Positions 10,110 through 20,061 are shown, numbered from the stretch's first letter. The stretch is 45,718 nucleotides of DNA from Prasinococcaceae sp. CCMP 1430 (GCA_013416795.1 RQSC01001375.1:1-45718); one strand, 5' to 3'. The notes: a model not told the origin generated them from the sequence alone. Program-made: numbers and translations.

Positions 10110-11210
10110 TCAGCCTGTAGCCTTCAATACGTCGCGAATGGCCACGGGCGACAGGTGCTGTTTGAGAGCCGCCTCCCACGCCTCCCCCTTCGCCTCGGCG
10201 CCCTCGGCGACCGCGGCGCGCAGCATTGGGAGCGTGGCACGCGCGGCGGCGCGTGCGTCGGCGTCCCGGTCCACGAGAAGCTTGGCGGCGGTCGGCAACA
10301 GCGATGGCAGCACCTTCAGAAGCGTTGGCCTGTCTGCCCGCGAGGCCGCAGTCTGCAAGCACTTCGCAGCGCGGGCGCGCACCTTGGGCGCCTTCGCCGC
10401 CGCTGACTTGCCTTCGGAGGAGACGAGCGCCAACTCGGGCGCGGCGCTCTCGGCCATCGCCTTGAGCGCCGCCGCTGCCTCCTCCGCCAGGAAGCGTTTC
10501 GCATGGGCCGCCTTGTTGAGCAGCTCGTCCACGAGCTTGGAGCCCTCCTCGCAGCGCAGCACTGCGCCCGCATGCGACTTGAAGAGGTCCCCCGAGCACA
10601 GGCATGCCACCCTCGAGAGAGTGGACCGCGGGTTCTTCACCAGCTTTGCCACCAGCGGCAGGAGCGTCACAAGCGGCGCCTGCACGCGCTCGCCGTCGTC
10701 CTCCTCTTCCACTTGATCCTCCTCCTCCGCGAGCAGTGCGGGGTGGTGCGCGGCCACCCTTCGCACGTTGGCCAGCGCGTCCGCTGCGCCCATCCAGTCG
10801 CCGTTGACATTCTCTAGCGCTGCTGGCGCCGCGACGAGCCGCTCGGTCGCGACGCCGTCGTCCTCGAACGGCTGGAGCTCCTCCGTAGAGGGATATTCCA
10901 GCTCCCCCTGGCCGGCGATAGCATTCACATTCCAACCCTCTTTAATGGCCTTGGCAAGCTGGGCCTCGCTCATTCCGGACGCATGCGCCGCCTGCGGCGC
11001 CCCCTGCCCTGAGGCGGACGGCACTGCGGACGGTGTGGGTGCAGCGGCGACGACGGTGGCGACGGCGGCAGGCGCCACGGCAGGAGCTGGAAGAGTGGGA
11101 GGCGCTGCTGCCGGCTTGACGTCCCACACGGTCGCGTTGGCCTTACCCGGCTCAGTCGCCAAATTCGCCTTGCTCTTGAATACCCTCGCCTCCGTGCCCG
11201 AGGGGCGCAT
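10110..11210 (-). CDS. TOG/CLASP-N domain protein (TOGARAM-like HEAT array)
   Basis: TOG domains bind tubulin and regulate microtubule growth. The TOGARAM (crescerin) group acts in cilia. In this 366-residue product, residues 1-150 are low-complexity Ala/Pro/Val. A basic start (EARVFKSKANL) precedes them and an acidic segment FEDDGV follows. The last ~210 residues form one TOG-type HEAT array: NGDWMGAADALANVRRVAAHH, then LVAKLVKNPRSTLSRVACLC, GDLFKSHAG, ELLNKAAHAKRFLAEEAAAAL, VRARAAKCLQTA, LPSLLPTAAKLLVDRDADAR and ARATLPMLRAAV. This follows the TOG order of the FAM179/TOGARAM and CLASP families. ATG 11210 is the first in-frame methionine. The frame stays open upstream to about 11525 without an ATG, so an upstream exon is possible. 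A short single-TOG protein is unusual for TOGARAM, so only the domain call is firm. Confidence 0.72.
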   Translation of the reverse strand: MRPSGTEARVFKSKANLATEPGKANATVWDVKPAAAPPTLPAPAVAPAAVATVVAAAPTPSAVPSASGQGAPQAAHASGMSEAQLAKAIKEGWNVNAIAGQGELEYPSTEELQPFEDDGVATERLVAAPAALENVNGDWMGAADALANVRRVAAHHPALLAEEEDQVEEEDDGERVQAPLVTLLPLVAKLVKNPRSTLSRVACLCSGDLFKSHAGAVLRCEEGSKLVDELLNKAAHAKRFLAEEAAAALKAMAESAAPELALVSSEGKSAAAKAPKVRARAAKCLQTAASRADRPTLLKVLPSLLPTAAKLLVDRDADARAAARATLPMLRAAVAEGAEAKGEAWEAALKQHLSPVAIRDVLKATG

Positions 11211-12320
11211 GCTAGCCTTGCCGGGCGGGGCGCGCGCGTCGCACGCGTTCTCCTTCCCCGCGGCCGGTGCGGCGGCGTGCTTCGACGCGGCCGCTTCGGC
11301 GCCGCAGCGGCGCTCCGCGTCGCGACGACCATCCCTCCCGGCGCGTCGGGGAGGCTCAACCCCGCGGCTTCCGCCCGAGCCTCGGCCGCGTCCGCACAGA
11401 AGCGGCGGGGTGGGTGGGTGGGGTCGCGTCCCTCCAGCGGTCGGCGTCGGCCCCTTGCCGCCCGGCGCAGTGTGGCGCGCCGCAGCAGCGCGCGCCTCTC
11501 TTCCCCCCGCGCCTCCGACTAACAACAGCCCCCATCAAACGCCATTGCGCCCTCCTCCCAACCTTCGGGGGCGGCCCCGCATCCGATTTCGAATTTTCCC
11601 CCGTTTTTTTTTTGAGTTTGGATTTCGCGGATACCCACGACGAAAGCGCCACGCCGCGCGGCCGCGGAGCATTGAATCGCCCCTCTTTTCGCGGCGGCAA
11701 CGCGCGCCGAACCCGCGACGCGGAAAAACGGGCGGTGGTCTTCCTCTTCTTTCCTTTCACCCCCCAGAAAAAAAAATCTAAAAAAAAAACTGCCTTTTCG
11801 GAAGAACGAAAGGGAGAGAGAAGGACGGATCGAAAATCAAAAGTGCCTTCGAAGAATGTGACCGTTGCGGCGGCAGCGTCGGTGCGCCGCGCGCCCAGTC
11901 GTTGCCCCGCATTGGCGGCGGCGTGGCCGGCGCCGACGAGGCGCGGGCGGGCGGCCTCGAACGCGGCTTTTGATCCCAGAACGGCGACGCGGCGTGCGCG
12001 TGCGCGCGTGGGTGTGGGGGGCTGCTTTTTTGAGCTCTCTCGGTCGGCCGTGCGACCGTTCGAATGCTCACCCGTCCCTCTTTCTCGGTGAAGAAAGGCT
12101 CCCGTGGGTACGTTATACGTTTCGATGAATCGTACTGTGCGTTGCGTGGCACTGTGGCGCGCGCGTTGCGTTGGCGTCGCGCGCGCCACAGCGCGCGCGG
12201 CGCAGCGCGCAGCGTTGCGTGCGTGCGCCGCCCGATTATTTTTACAAAATGATTTTAGTCCCATTAAAAAAGTAAATTATACAATTTGTGGGGAGAGCCC
12301 GCGCGGCCCGCTCGCGGCCG
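11211..12320. other. Divergent intergenic region between TOG gene and kinesin gene
   Basis: No gene recognised. It contains A-runs at 11765-11791, T-runs near 11605, and an AT-rich island just before the kinesin start (separate entry). Open frames here lack ATG starts or family features. Confidence 0.6.
12232..12288 (+). promoter_or_regulatory. AT-rich island upstream of the kinesin start, candidate core promoter
   Basis: In very GC-rich surroundings, about 57 bp are mostly A and T (from CGATTATTTTTAC to TTATACAATTTG), ending about 33 bp before ATG 12321. AATTATAC is TATA-like. The promoter role is inferred from composition and position only. Confidence 0.35.
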
Positions 12321-15300
12321 ATGGCGGCGGCGGCGGGGACGCGCGCCGATGGCGGCGCGGCGGAGACGGCCGTCTCGGTCGGCGTGCGAATGCGCCCGCT
12401 GTCCGACAAGGAGAAGGCCGCCGCGGGAGGAGGCGGCGGTGCGTGGCAAGTAGACGCTGCGTCGAGCGCGATTGCGCCCGTCGGCGCGGCGGTGGGCGAC
12501 GACAGTGGGCGCTTCGTCTTCGACCGCGTCTTCGGCACCGAGACCGGCACGCGCGAGCTCTACGAGGAGCACGCAGCACCGGTCGTGGCCGCCGCCGTGA
12601 GCGGTTATAACGGCTGCATATTCGCCTACGGCCAGACAGCCTCGGGTAAGACCCACACCATGCGCGGCAGCGAAGCCGACCCGGGCGTCGCCCCGCGCTC
12701 GGTCGCCCAGGTGTTCGAGGCGGCCGCGGCCGACGCGTCACGCGAGTACCTCTTCCGAGTGAGCTACCTCGAGCTGTACAACGAGGTCATCCACGACCTG
12801 CTGCAGCCCCAGAGTAAGAGCAAGCTCGCCGTGCGTGAGACCAGCGAGCGCGGCGTCTTCATCGAGGGACTCGCGGAGGAGATCGTGACGGAGGCCGATC
12901 AGGTCATGCGCCTGATGGACGTCGGCGACAGGAACCGCAAAGTGGGGGAGACCAACATGAACGCCCGCTCGAGCCGTTCGCACTCCATCTTCCGGGTGGT
13001 GATCGAATCCAAGGATTCGAGCGGCGAAGAGGGCACGGACGTGGTGCGTGTCTCCACGCTCTACCTTGTCGATCTCGCGGGCTCGGAGCGCCTTTCCAAG
13101 ACGGGCGCCGAGGGCATCCGCGCGAAGGAGGGAGCCTCTATCAATCGCTCGCTGCTCACCCTCGGCGTGGTCATCAATCGCCTCACTGAGGCCAACGCCC
13201 AAGGCCACGTCCCGTACCGCGATTCGCAGCTCACGCGCATCCTACAGCCCAGCCTTGGCGGCAACTCGCGCACGGCGGTCATTTGCAACGTCACGCCCGC
13301 AGCAGAGCACGCCGACGAGACGCACTCGACGCTGCGTTTCGCTGCGCGCGTCAAGCGCGTGAAAAACCACGCTGTCGTCAACGAGACCGCCAGTGCGGAC
13401 GCCGCATTGCTCAAGCGTCAGGCAAACGAGATCGAGAGGCTGCGCGCGGAGCTTGCTGCGGCGGGCAAAGGTGGAAGTGGATCCGCTTCCTCCGCGGACA
13501 TCGAGGCCGATGTCACTGACCTGCGCCGCAATCTGCTCTCGCAGGAGGCATCGAACATGCACATGTCGCTGCTGCTCGAAGCTGAGAAGGAGGCGAAGGC
13601 TGAGAAGGAGCGCACCATCTCAGAGCAGCAACGCAAGATCGAGAACCTGACAAATCTCATGCTCAGGCCCATCGCCAACCCCGCTGCCGAGAGCGAGGAT
13701 ACGCTTTCGGGCAGCCGCTTCAAAAAGCGCTCTAGCAGACGCGCGACGTGCGCGTTTGTGCCTGGAGCGGGCGGTGCTCCCGCGTTGGGCAGGCCGCTGG
13801 TCACGCTATCGGAGCTCTCGGAGACTCCCAGCGAAGGAAGCAGCGAGCGTGCGGCGTCTCCGCTGTCGTCGCAGGAGGCGCAAGTGCCCGGCGAAGACGC
13901 TGCGGTGACCAGTGCGCGTGCCGCGAGTCCGCCGCTGGACGAGATCTCAAGCGCGCGCCTCGCATTCCTCGAGAACGAGCGCAAGTCGCTCAAGGCCGAG
14001 CTCGAGGAGAGCCGCGCAGCGCTGGAGCGCGAGAGAGAGGCCCTCGAGGCGTCCGAAGCAGAGTGCTCTGGCCTGCAGGCGAGCGTGGCAGAGGCTGAGG
14101 CACGCCTTCAAGAGTGGAAGACGGCCGATGACGAGCTGGATGACGACTGCACCGTGCGAATCGAGCTCCGCACCAGCCTTGAGGCGCAAGAGGCCGAGCT
14201 CAAGCGACTTCGTCCGCTTGAAGCTGAGGTAGAGACGTTGCGCACTGAACTTTCTGAGGGCAACGAGGAGCTTGCGACGCTCAAGGCGCGTCTCGAGGCA
14301 GAAAGTGCGCGCGCCGACGAGGCCGCAGAAGCCGCCGCGCTTGCGGCCAACGCCGCGGAGGAAATTGATGCTTCAGCCAAAGCCGACCTCGATGCTTCAG
14401 CAGCCGAGGTAGCGCGCCTTTCAGCGGTATGTGATGAGACAAAGGTCGCTCTCAAAGCCAGCTCTGACGCGTCGGCTTCGCTCGAGGAGCAGGTCAACAC
14501 GTTGGAGGACAAACTCGCGCGTGCGAACGCGGACGCCGTGGAGGCGACCGCGCGTGCCGAGAGTGCAGAGGCTTCTCTGAAGAGCTTCCAGGAGGCGACG
14601 GAGCTGGAGGGCGACGCCGCGGGCAACGCGCTGCGGCAAGCACTGCGTCAGGTGGACACTGAGCGCGAGCGCGCCGACGCCGCCGAGGGCGAGCTCGAGG
14701 GGCTTCACGACGAGCTGGTGGAGCTGCGCGAGGCGGCGTGCGCGAGGCGCTCCGATGGCGCCAACGTGATCGCCGAGCTCAGTGCATCTGGCGAGCTTGC
14801 ACGGATCGAGGCTGCCAAGGCGCGCGAGAGCGTTGCCATGCTCGAGGAAAAGCTCGATGCCGCAATGCAGGGGCGTGCCGAGGAGAGGCAGGCACGTCTG
14901 CGCGCCGAAGAGAAGCTCGAGGAGATGGAGCAGCTGCGCGAGGACGTGGCAGCGCTCGAGGCCGAGAAATCTGCAGCTGAGTCGGAGCGCGACACTGAAG
15001 CTGACAAGGCCAATTCGGCGGCGCGTGACGCCGAGACTTCACGCGAGGCGCTGGAGAACGCCCGCGCTGAGCTCGCAGAACTTGAAGCGGAGGTCACCAC
15101 GCTGCGGGGCGCCGTGGATGACCATGGCACACCCGAAGATCTGGCGGCCTCGCTTGCAGAGGCGCGCGCGGAGGCCACCGAAGCCTCCGCAGCCGTGGCC
15201 GAGCTCCCTGTGGTGCGGGAATCGCTCGAAGCCACTCAGTCGTCGCTGGATGAGGCCAAAGCGCAACTGTCAGAAGCTACCGCATCGAAAGAGACGCTCG

Positions 15301-17270
15301 AGGCAGCGATTGCGGACAAGACAGCCGACCTTGCCAAGGCACGGGACAAGCTCGAAGGTCTCGACCGCGCGTACAGGTCCAAGAGCGAGGAGCTCGAGCT
15401 CGCACAGAAGCTCCTTGAGGAAGCGTCACAGTTTGCCGAGAAGAAGGCGGAGGAGATACACTCGCTGCATGAGGAGATCATTTCGTCCAAGCGAAAGGCA
15501 TCGATGGAGCGCGCGGAGGCGCGCAAGCGCATGTCTATGGCTGAGCGCAATGAGTTTGCGGCGATGGAGCTGCAGGCTGCCAAGGAGTGCGCTGAGGCCA
15601 AGATTGAGGGACTCGAAGCCCAGCTCGCAGAGGCTGCCAAGCTCAGTGTGGAGGCGAGCGAGCGAGTGGAGGCCGCCGAGAGGCGCGTGGAGGAGCTCGA
15701 GGGCTCCGGCGCGGTCAAGGAGCTCAAGGCTGAGATAGCCGCGCTGCACAAGGCACAGAACACCGCCGGCGGGCCCGTGGTGTCGCTGCGCAAGGAGAAC
15801 AATCGCCTCAAGAGGGAACTGGAAAAGGCCACGCGTGCACGCGACGAGCACCTGGACAAGGTCCGTGATATGATGAAGGACAAGACTAAGGTTGTGTCGG
15901 ACAAGGCCGCCGCCGAAAAGGCGCTGAAGCGCCTCGAAGCACAAATGGCGGCCAAGGAGAAGGCCGACAAGCGCGGGGGCATGGGTGCGCTCAAGGAGCG
16001 CGCGGAGAGGGCAGAAGCGGACGCAAAGAGGCACGCCAAGTCCGAAGCCGCCGCCAAGCAGGCCTTGGAGGTCGCCGAAGCACGCGCGCAGGCTGCCGCG
16101 CAGGCCACTGCCGATGTGGAGGCGCGCATGCAAGAGGCGGAGGTCATGAAGGCGGACCTCGCCAAGGCGCTTGCCGACGAGCGTGAGCGCCGGCAACGCG
16201 TCACCGCTGAGGCGCAGGCCGACGCTGAGGGAGCCTGCGCGCAGCGCGATGAAGCCAAGGCGCTCGCCGATAAGGCCGTGGCCGACGCGGAAGACGCCAA
16301 GGTCAAGGCTGCCGACATGGAGGCCAAGCACGCCGCCATCGAGCTGCAGCTGGAGGCCATGCAAGCGCGCGTGGAAGCGGCGGAGGCAGGCGCGACCGCA
16401 AAGGCCGAGGCGGCGCAGGCGGCAGCTGAAGCCTCGAGTGCCGAGCTGCGCCAGGCGGTTGAGCACGCCTCTGCCGAGGCGGAGAGTGCGCGCGCGCGCG
16501 CGGCCGCCGAGGCAGAAAGCGCGCAGGCGTCGCTTGAAGAGGCTCGGGCGGAGCTCGAGCGGGTGACGCAGCGCGCCGACAGGGCCGAGTGCGCCCTCGA
16601 GCGGAAGGAGGCCGAGGCCGAGGCGGCGCTGGCGCATTCCGGGGAGGCCGTAGCCAAGGCTGAGGCAGAGGCCACAGAGCTCAGGCAGCGCATCGAGTCC
16701 GCTGAGCGCGCGTCAGACAGCATGTCTGCGACGCTCACGGAGGTGAGGGCAGCGCTGGCCGAGGCCGAAACCAAGGCTGCCCAAAGCAACGAGCGCGCCG
16801 CGGACGAGGCCGCGCGTGCCACGGTACTCGCTTCCGAGCTCGAGGCCACGAGCGCGCGCGTCGAAAGCAGCACCAAGCTTGCTGAGAGCGAGGGCGCACG
16901 CGCTGCGGCAGCTGAGGCCGAGATGGTCGCGATGCGTGAGGCGGCCCACGCGGAGGCCTCCGCTTCGGTGCAGGCTGCGCTCACAGCTGCCGAGCAGGAG
17001 GCCGAGCAGGAGCGCACTCGCAGCCGCGTCGTTGAGCTCGAGGAAGCCAACCGGACGTTGCTGGCGAAGCTCACCAAGGCAGACGCAACCGTCGCGAAGG
17101 TAGGCGCACTCAAGCAGCAGTACATTCTCCTCAAGTCGAAGCTCGCGGCATACGAATCTGGCAAGGAGCAGGATGCGGTGCCAAAAGCGAGTAAGGCGCG
17201 CGCCAGCATGCCCGCCTCGACAGCAGCGCGCGGTGTGCTCCAGGCGTCAACGAGCGAGAACGCTCAATAA
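12321..17270 (+). CDS. Kinesin-7 (CENP-E-like) motor with very long coiled coil
   Basis: Kinesin-7 motors walk to microtubule plus ends and act in chromosome congression or cortical transport. The single-exon product has 1,649 residues. The motor domain fills residues ~20-355, with P-loop GQTASGKT (104-111), switch 1 NARSSRSHS (~214-222) and switch 2 DLAGSE (251-256). The neck ALLKRQANEIERLRAEL follows VNETASADA, resembling the VNE...ALLKR neck of CENP-E. Residues ~360-1,600 are heptad-rich, Ala/Glu/Lys-dominated coiled coil. A serine/proline-rich interruption (~465-550) carries likely phosphosites such as KKRSSRR. The C-terminus is short and basic (KASKARASM). ATG 12321 is the first methionine in frame, with an AT-rich island just upstream. 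The stop codon sits inside CAATAAAG, so a canonical AATAAA signal overlaps it. A different N-terminal-motor kinesin class cannot be excluded. Confidence 0.85.
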   Translation: MAAAAGTRADGGAAETAVSVGVRMRPLSDKEKAAAGGGGGAWQVDAASSAIAPVGAAVGDDSGRFVFDRVFGTETGTRELYEEHAAPVVAAAVSGYNGCIFAYGQTASGKTHTMRGSEADPGVAPRSVAQVFEAAAADASREYLFRVSYLELYNEVIHDLLQPQSKSKLAVRETSERGVFIEGLAEEIVTEADQVMRLMDVGDRNRKVGETNMNARSSRSHSIFRVVIESKDSSGEEGTDVVRVSTLYLVDLAGSERLSKTGAEGIRAKEGASINRSLLTLGVVINRLTEANAQGHVPYRDSQLTRILQPSLGGNSRTAVICNVTPAAEHADETHSTLRFAARVKRVKNHAVVNETASADAALLKRQANEIERLRAELAAAGKGGSGSASSADIEADVTDLRRNLLSQEASNMHMSLLLEAEKEAKAEKERTISEQQRKIENLTNLMLRPIANPAAESEDTLSGSRFKKRSSRRATCAFVPGAGGAPALGRPLVTLSELSETPSEGSSERAASPLSSQEAQVPGEDAAVTSARAASPPLDEISSARLAFLENERKSLKAELEESRAALEREREALEASEAECSGLQASVAEAEARLQEWKTADDELDDDCTVRIELRTSLEAQEAELKRLRPLEAEVETLRTELSEGNEELATLKARLEAESARADEAAEAAALAANAAEEIDASAKADLDASAAEVARLSAVCDETKVALKASSDASASLEEQVNTLEDKLARANADAVEATARAESAEASLKSFQEATELEGDAAGNALRQALRQVDTERERADAAEGELEGLHDELVELREAACARRSDGANVIAELSASGELARIEAAKARESVAMLEEKLDAAMQGRAEERQARLRAEEKLEEMEQLREDVAALEAEKSAAESERDTEADKANSAARDAETSREALENARAELAELEAEVTTLRGAVDDHGTPEDLAASLAEARAEATEASAAVAELPVVRESLEATQSSLDEAKAQLSEATASKETLEAAIADKTADLAKARDKLEGLDRAYRSKSEELELAQKLLEEASQFAEKKAEEIHSLHEEIISSKRKASMERAEARKRMSMAERNEFAAMELQAAKECAEAKIEGLEAQLAEAAKLSVEASERVEAAERRVEELEGSGAVKELKAEIAALHKAQNTAGGPVVSLRKENNRLKRELEKATRARDEHLDKVRDMMKDKTKVVSDKAAAEKALKRLEAQMAAKEKADKRGGMGALKERAERAEADAKRHAKSEAAAKQALEVAEARAQAAAQATADVEARMQEAEVMKADLAKALADERERRQRVTAEAQADAEGACAQRDEAKALADKAVADAEDAKVKAADMEAKHAAIELQLEAMQARVEAAEAGATAKAEAAQAAAEASSAELRQAVEHASAEAESARARAAAEAESAQASLEEARAELERVTQRADRAECALERKEAEAEAALAHSGEAVAKAEAEATELRQRIESAERASDSMSATLTEVRAALAEAETKAAQSNERAADEAARATVLASELEATSARVESSTKLAESEGARAAAAEAEMVAMREAAHAEASASVQAALTAAEQEAEQERTRSRVVELEEANRTLLAKLTKADATVAKVGALKQQYILLKSKLAAYESGKEQDAVPKASKARASMPASTAARGVLQASTSENAQ

Positions 17271-17397
17271 AGAAGAATCATGTACAGTGCCCACAAACAA
17301 TGACGTGATTGGACGACTACGCAGGTGCTGGGTAGGCCCTCTAGCTAGCCGTACAAGCGAGCAGGGCACGAGCAGAGCAGCGCGGCAGTCTCGGGGT

Positions 17398-18678
17398 TCA
17401 ATGCCCTCTACGCGGCACGTACTTGCACACGACGTCGTAAAGCCTACCTCCGAGGCTCTCCGCAACTTCTGGGTGCTTCACCATGCCCAGATTGAGCCTG
17501 TCGCACGTTAGCTCCGCATTCAGGTTGGTCTCGATGCCGCGCCCCATGCCCTCGAGCACGACCAGGTCCGCGTCGGCCGCCGCTTCAGCCAGCTCTCGGG
17601 AAATCTTGCTCAGATCGATGACGGGATCGTCCGATCCGGAGTCTACCACCGATAGCATGCCACATTCGAGCAGACGGTGCACTTGCTCATCGTGCACGCG
17701 CGGCAGCGCGAGCTTGAGCTCCGCGGCGGTCATGTCGTTCAGCGAGGGTGTGTGATTGGAAGCGATCACCACCTTGGTGCCGCGACGGGCGAGTGCTCGG
17801 CAAAGCGGGAGCCTGCAGCGGGCAGGGGAATTTCCGGTCAGCGCGCGTACGCCGCACGGAAGAGCAGCCGCGTCCGAATCGTCAAGCTGAAACAGGCGCA
17901 CTAGCAGGCGCGCCAGATCCGCTGGTGCCACGTACATTCCGAGCCACATGTCCGCACCGGCATTGTCTACGAAGACGATCGCCTTCTTCCAGGGCGTAGC
18001 ACTCGAAGTCCACTTTGCCTTGAACTCATCCAGGCAGTCCACGCACCACGGACGCGGCAGTAGCTTGTCACGCGCGGAGGCGAAGCTCATGTTGCCTGCC
18101 TCGTACATATCCACCGTCGCCTTGGCGCCCAGGTCGAAGATGTTCCCCGCGAAGCACCCGCGGAGGAGCGCCTCGCAATGCGCGGCCTCATCGCCCGCGG
18201 CGGCCAATGCGTCAAGCTCCTCAAGAATCCCTGGCAGCAGTACGAGCGCGCGAGCGTCCTCCTCGGCCTTGACGCTCGCGAACGCGTCAGGGAAGCCAGC
18301 CTCACGCAGGCAGCGATCGCGGATCGCGCAGAGCGACAGGCAGTCGCTCTCACCGCTCGACTCGATGCGCTGGAGCTCGCGCTCGAAGCGCGCGCCAAAA
18401 GACTTGGCACGCGTCGCCGCGGGCTTGAGCTCGCCGGTGGTCTCGCAAGCGATCTCACCGGGCTCGAAGGCATCCGGCACGGCGCCCGAGCACTGCCGCG
18501 AGAGCGACGCGCGCTGCGTCATCGACGCGATCGACGCGCGGAAGACCGCCGTCCACGTGCCCAGCGGCAGCTTGCCCGCCGCATAATCGAACGTCGTCGG
18601 CACGTACGCAGCCGCCTCGCGCAGCAGCGGCAGCGGCACACGCCCACGCGCGTCGGCGCTCGCGTCCGCCGCGCACAT
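17398..18678 (-). CDS. DUF89 metal-dependent phosphatase (PANK4 C-terminal / At2g17340 type)
   Basis: DUF89 proteins are Mn/Ni/Co-dependent phosphatases. This branch is linked to damage control of sugar phosphates and phosphopantetheine. The 426-residue product carries the family landmarks in order: FDYAAGKLP near the start, FPDAFASVKAEED, LLPGILEELDALAAAGDE, FAGNIFDLGA, KKAIVFVDNAGADMWLGM (metal site DNAGAD), ARRGTKVVIASNHTPSLNDMT, and DLVVLEGMGRGIETNLNA then CDRLNLGMVKHPEVAESLGG and YDVVCKYVP. Length fits a stand-alone plant-type enzyme without the pantothenate kinase half. ATG 18678 is the first in-frame methionine. The frame extends upstream without ATG. A telomere-like AAAACCCTA lies about 120 bp upstream. 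The gene converges on the kinesin gene with a 127-bp gap. Confidence 0.88.
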   Translation of the reverse strand: MCAADASADARGRVPLPLLREAAAYVPTTFDYAAGKLPLGTWTAVFRASIASMTQRASLSRQCSGAVPDAFEPGEIACETTGELKPAATRAKSFGARFERELQRIESSGESDCLSLCAIRDRCLREAGFPDAFASVKAEEDARALVLLPGILEELDALAAAGDEAAHCEALLRGCFAGNIFDLGAKATVDMYEAGNMSFASARDKLLPRPWCVDCLDEFKAKWTSSATPWKKAIVFVDNAGADMWLGMYVAPADLARLLVRLFQLDDSDAAALPCGVRALTGNSPARCRLPLCRALARRGTKVVIASNHTPSLNDMTAAELKLALPRVHDEQVHRLLECGMLSVVDSGSDDPVIDLSKISRELAEAAADADLVVLEGMGRGIETNLNAELTCDRLNLGMVKHPEVAESLGGRLYDVVCKYVPRRGH

Positions 18679-19179
18679 CCCGAGCGCACTCGCGCACCTC
18701 CCACCCACCCACCCCCTTCGCCAGGCGTCAGCGCGCCTGCGGCCGCCAGTGCGCGCGCAGTGTGGCGCACCTCGGCCCCAAGCCCCCTCCCCCACCCAAA
18801 ACCCTACTACGTAATTCGCGTTTCTGACCCTATATCTCGCTCACGAGCTCCCAGCCTAACCACCACACACCAAGCTTTCATTTTCATGGGCTGCGACCCG
18901 TTTCGGTTCAGCTCGTGAGCTTTCCTGTGGCTTCATTTGTTATATTTTTACATTTTTCATATACACTTGCAAGACGTTGAAGATTCAAGAGCGCGGCGAG
19001 CTGCTGTTGCGCGGGGGCACCACAGGGCGTGCGCGGCGCAGCGGCGGGGGTAGGTAGGTAGGAGGTAGGTGGGGGGCGCGGCGGCGGTGGAGGCTGCGGC
19101 GGTGCCGATGGCGGCCGCGATCGTGCGGGCGTAGCGCGCCCTCCTTGTAACTGTCTGCCTTCTCGACGGTGAGCTTCAG
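18679..19179. other. Divergent intergenic region between DUF89 gene and histidine phosphatase gene
   Basis: No gene. It holds a telomere-like motif at 18798-18806, an AT-rich stretch at 18930-18975 (TTCATTTGTTATATTTTTAC) and a GGTAGGTAGGT run near 19050. The sequence just before ATG 19180 (CTTCTCGACGGTGAGCTTCAG) could be a splice acceptor, which would make the next gene start in an upstream exon. Confidence 0.5.
18798..18806 (-). promoter_or_regulatory. Telomere-like (telo-box) motif upstream of DUF89 gene
   Basis: The plus strand reads AAAACCCTA, so the DUF89 coding strand reads TAGGGTTTT. It lies about 120 bp upstream of that gene's ATG. It is one of five such motifs near starts in this window. 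A regulatory role is inferred by analogy with plant telo-boxes. Confidence 0.4.
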
Positions 19180-20061
19180 ATGGCGCGGTTCGCGCGCGAG
19201 GACCCGCCGCCGCGGCCCGTCCGGCCGGCGCGCATCGTCCTCATCCGCCACGGCGAGTCACTGGGGAACGTCGACGAGTCGGTGTACCAGACGACGCCCG
19301 ACAACCGCGTGCCGCTCACCGCGCGCGGCCGCGAGCAGGCCCGCGCCGCCGGCGAGAAGCTGCGTGAGATCGCCGGCGAGGACGGCCTGTACTACTTCTA
19401 CGTCTCGCCGTACACGCGCACTGAGGAGACCATGTTCGAGGTGTGCAAGGCGCTCGACGTGAGCCGCATCACTGGCGTGCGGGAAGAGCCGCGCATTCGT
19501 GAGCAGGATTTTGGCAACCTGCAGTCGGACGGCTCCGATGGCGGAGCGCCCATGGGGCTGCTCAAGCGGCAGCGATTGGCATTCGGTCGCTTCTTTTTCC
19601 GCTTCCCAGACGGCGAGAGCGCCGCCGATGTGTACGACCGCGTGACTGGCTTCCGGGACACGCTGCTCGCGGACATCAACATGGGCAGGTTCGCGCCCGG
19701 CACAGCCGGCGAGGACGGCGAGGGGAAAGGTGAGCACACTGTGGTTGTGGTAACGCACGGCATATCGCTGCGCGTCTTCCTCATGCGGTGGTACAAGATG
19801 TACGTCAATCAGTTTGAGATGCTGCCCAACCCGCGCAACTGTGAGCTCGTCGTGATGGAGCGCGGCGAGGGCGGGCGGTACAGCCTCATGCCCTTCCACG
19901 GCGAAGAAGAGCTGCGGCGGATGGGTTTTGACGATGCGATGATCGCCGAGCAGAGCTGGCACGCGCGCGGCGATGTGAAGGAGCTCAACCCGAAGGCCGC
20001 AGAGTCGGCCCGCGCGTGGCTCGACAACGTCGAGCGCAAGCTGGCCGCGCAGCGGGACTGA
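19180..20061 (+). CDS. Histidine phosphatase, AT74-like (phosphoglycerate mutase family)
   Basis: The histidine phosphatase superfamily transfers phosphate through a catalytic histidine. Plant AT74/DET-type members have poorly defined substrates. The 293-residue product begins with a short basic leader and the RHG motif IVLIRHGESLGNVDESVY. It continues with NRVPLTARGREQARAAG, FYVSPYTRTEETMFEV, REEPRIREQDFGNLQ, FGRFFFRFPDGESAADVYDR and the second catalytic His in VVVVTHGISLRVFLMRWYK. It ends with VNQFEMLPNPRNCELVVME and GRYSLMPFHGEEELRRMG. The order and wording follow plant AT74 almost throughout, so this is not a glycolytic mutase. An acidic insert (GTAGEDGEGKGE) precedes the second His motif. 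ATG 19180 follows a possible acceptor CTTCAG, so an extra upstream exon is possible. The gene converges on NMNAT 89 bp downstream. Confidence 0.88.
   Translation: MARFAREDPPPRPVRPARIVLIRHGESLGNVDESVYQTTPDNRVPLTARGREQARAAGEKLREIAGEDGLYYFYVSPYTRTEETMFEVCKALDVSRITGVREEPRIREQDFGNLQSDGSDGGAPMGLLKRQRLAFGRFFFRFPDGESAADVYDRVTGFRDTLLADINMGRFAPGTAGEDGEGKGEHTVVVVTHGISLRVFLMRWYKMYVNQFEMLPNPRNCELVVMERGEGGRYSLMPFHGEEELRRMGFDDAMIAEQSWHARGDVKELNPKAAESARAWLDNVERKLAAQRD

Noticed and set aside
15236-17209. 657-codon Ser/Ala-rich minus-strand frame
   Set aside because: Antisense to the kinesin coiled coil. Composition is the complement of Ala/Glu codons, with no domain.
17385-17402. tRNA T-arm-like GGGGTTCAATGCCC
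   Set aside because: Flanking stem does not pair and no acceptor or anticodon arm is present.
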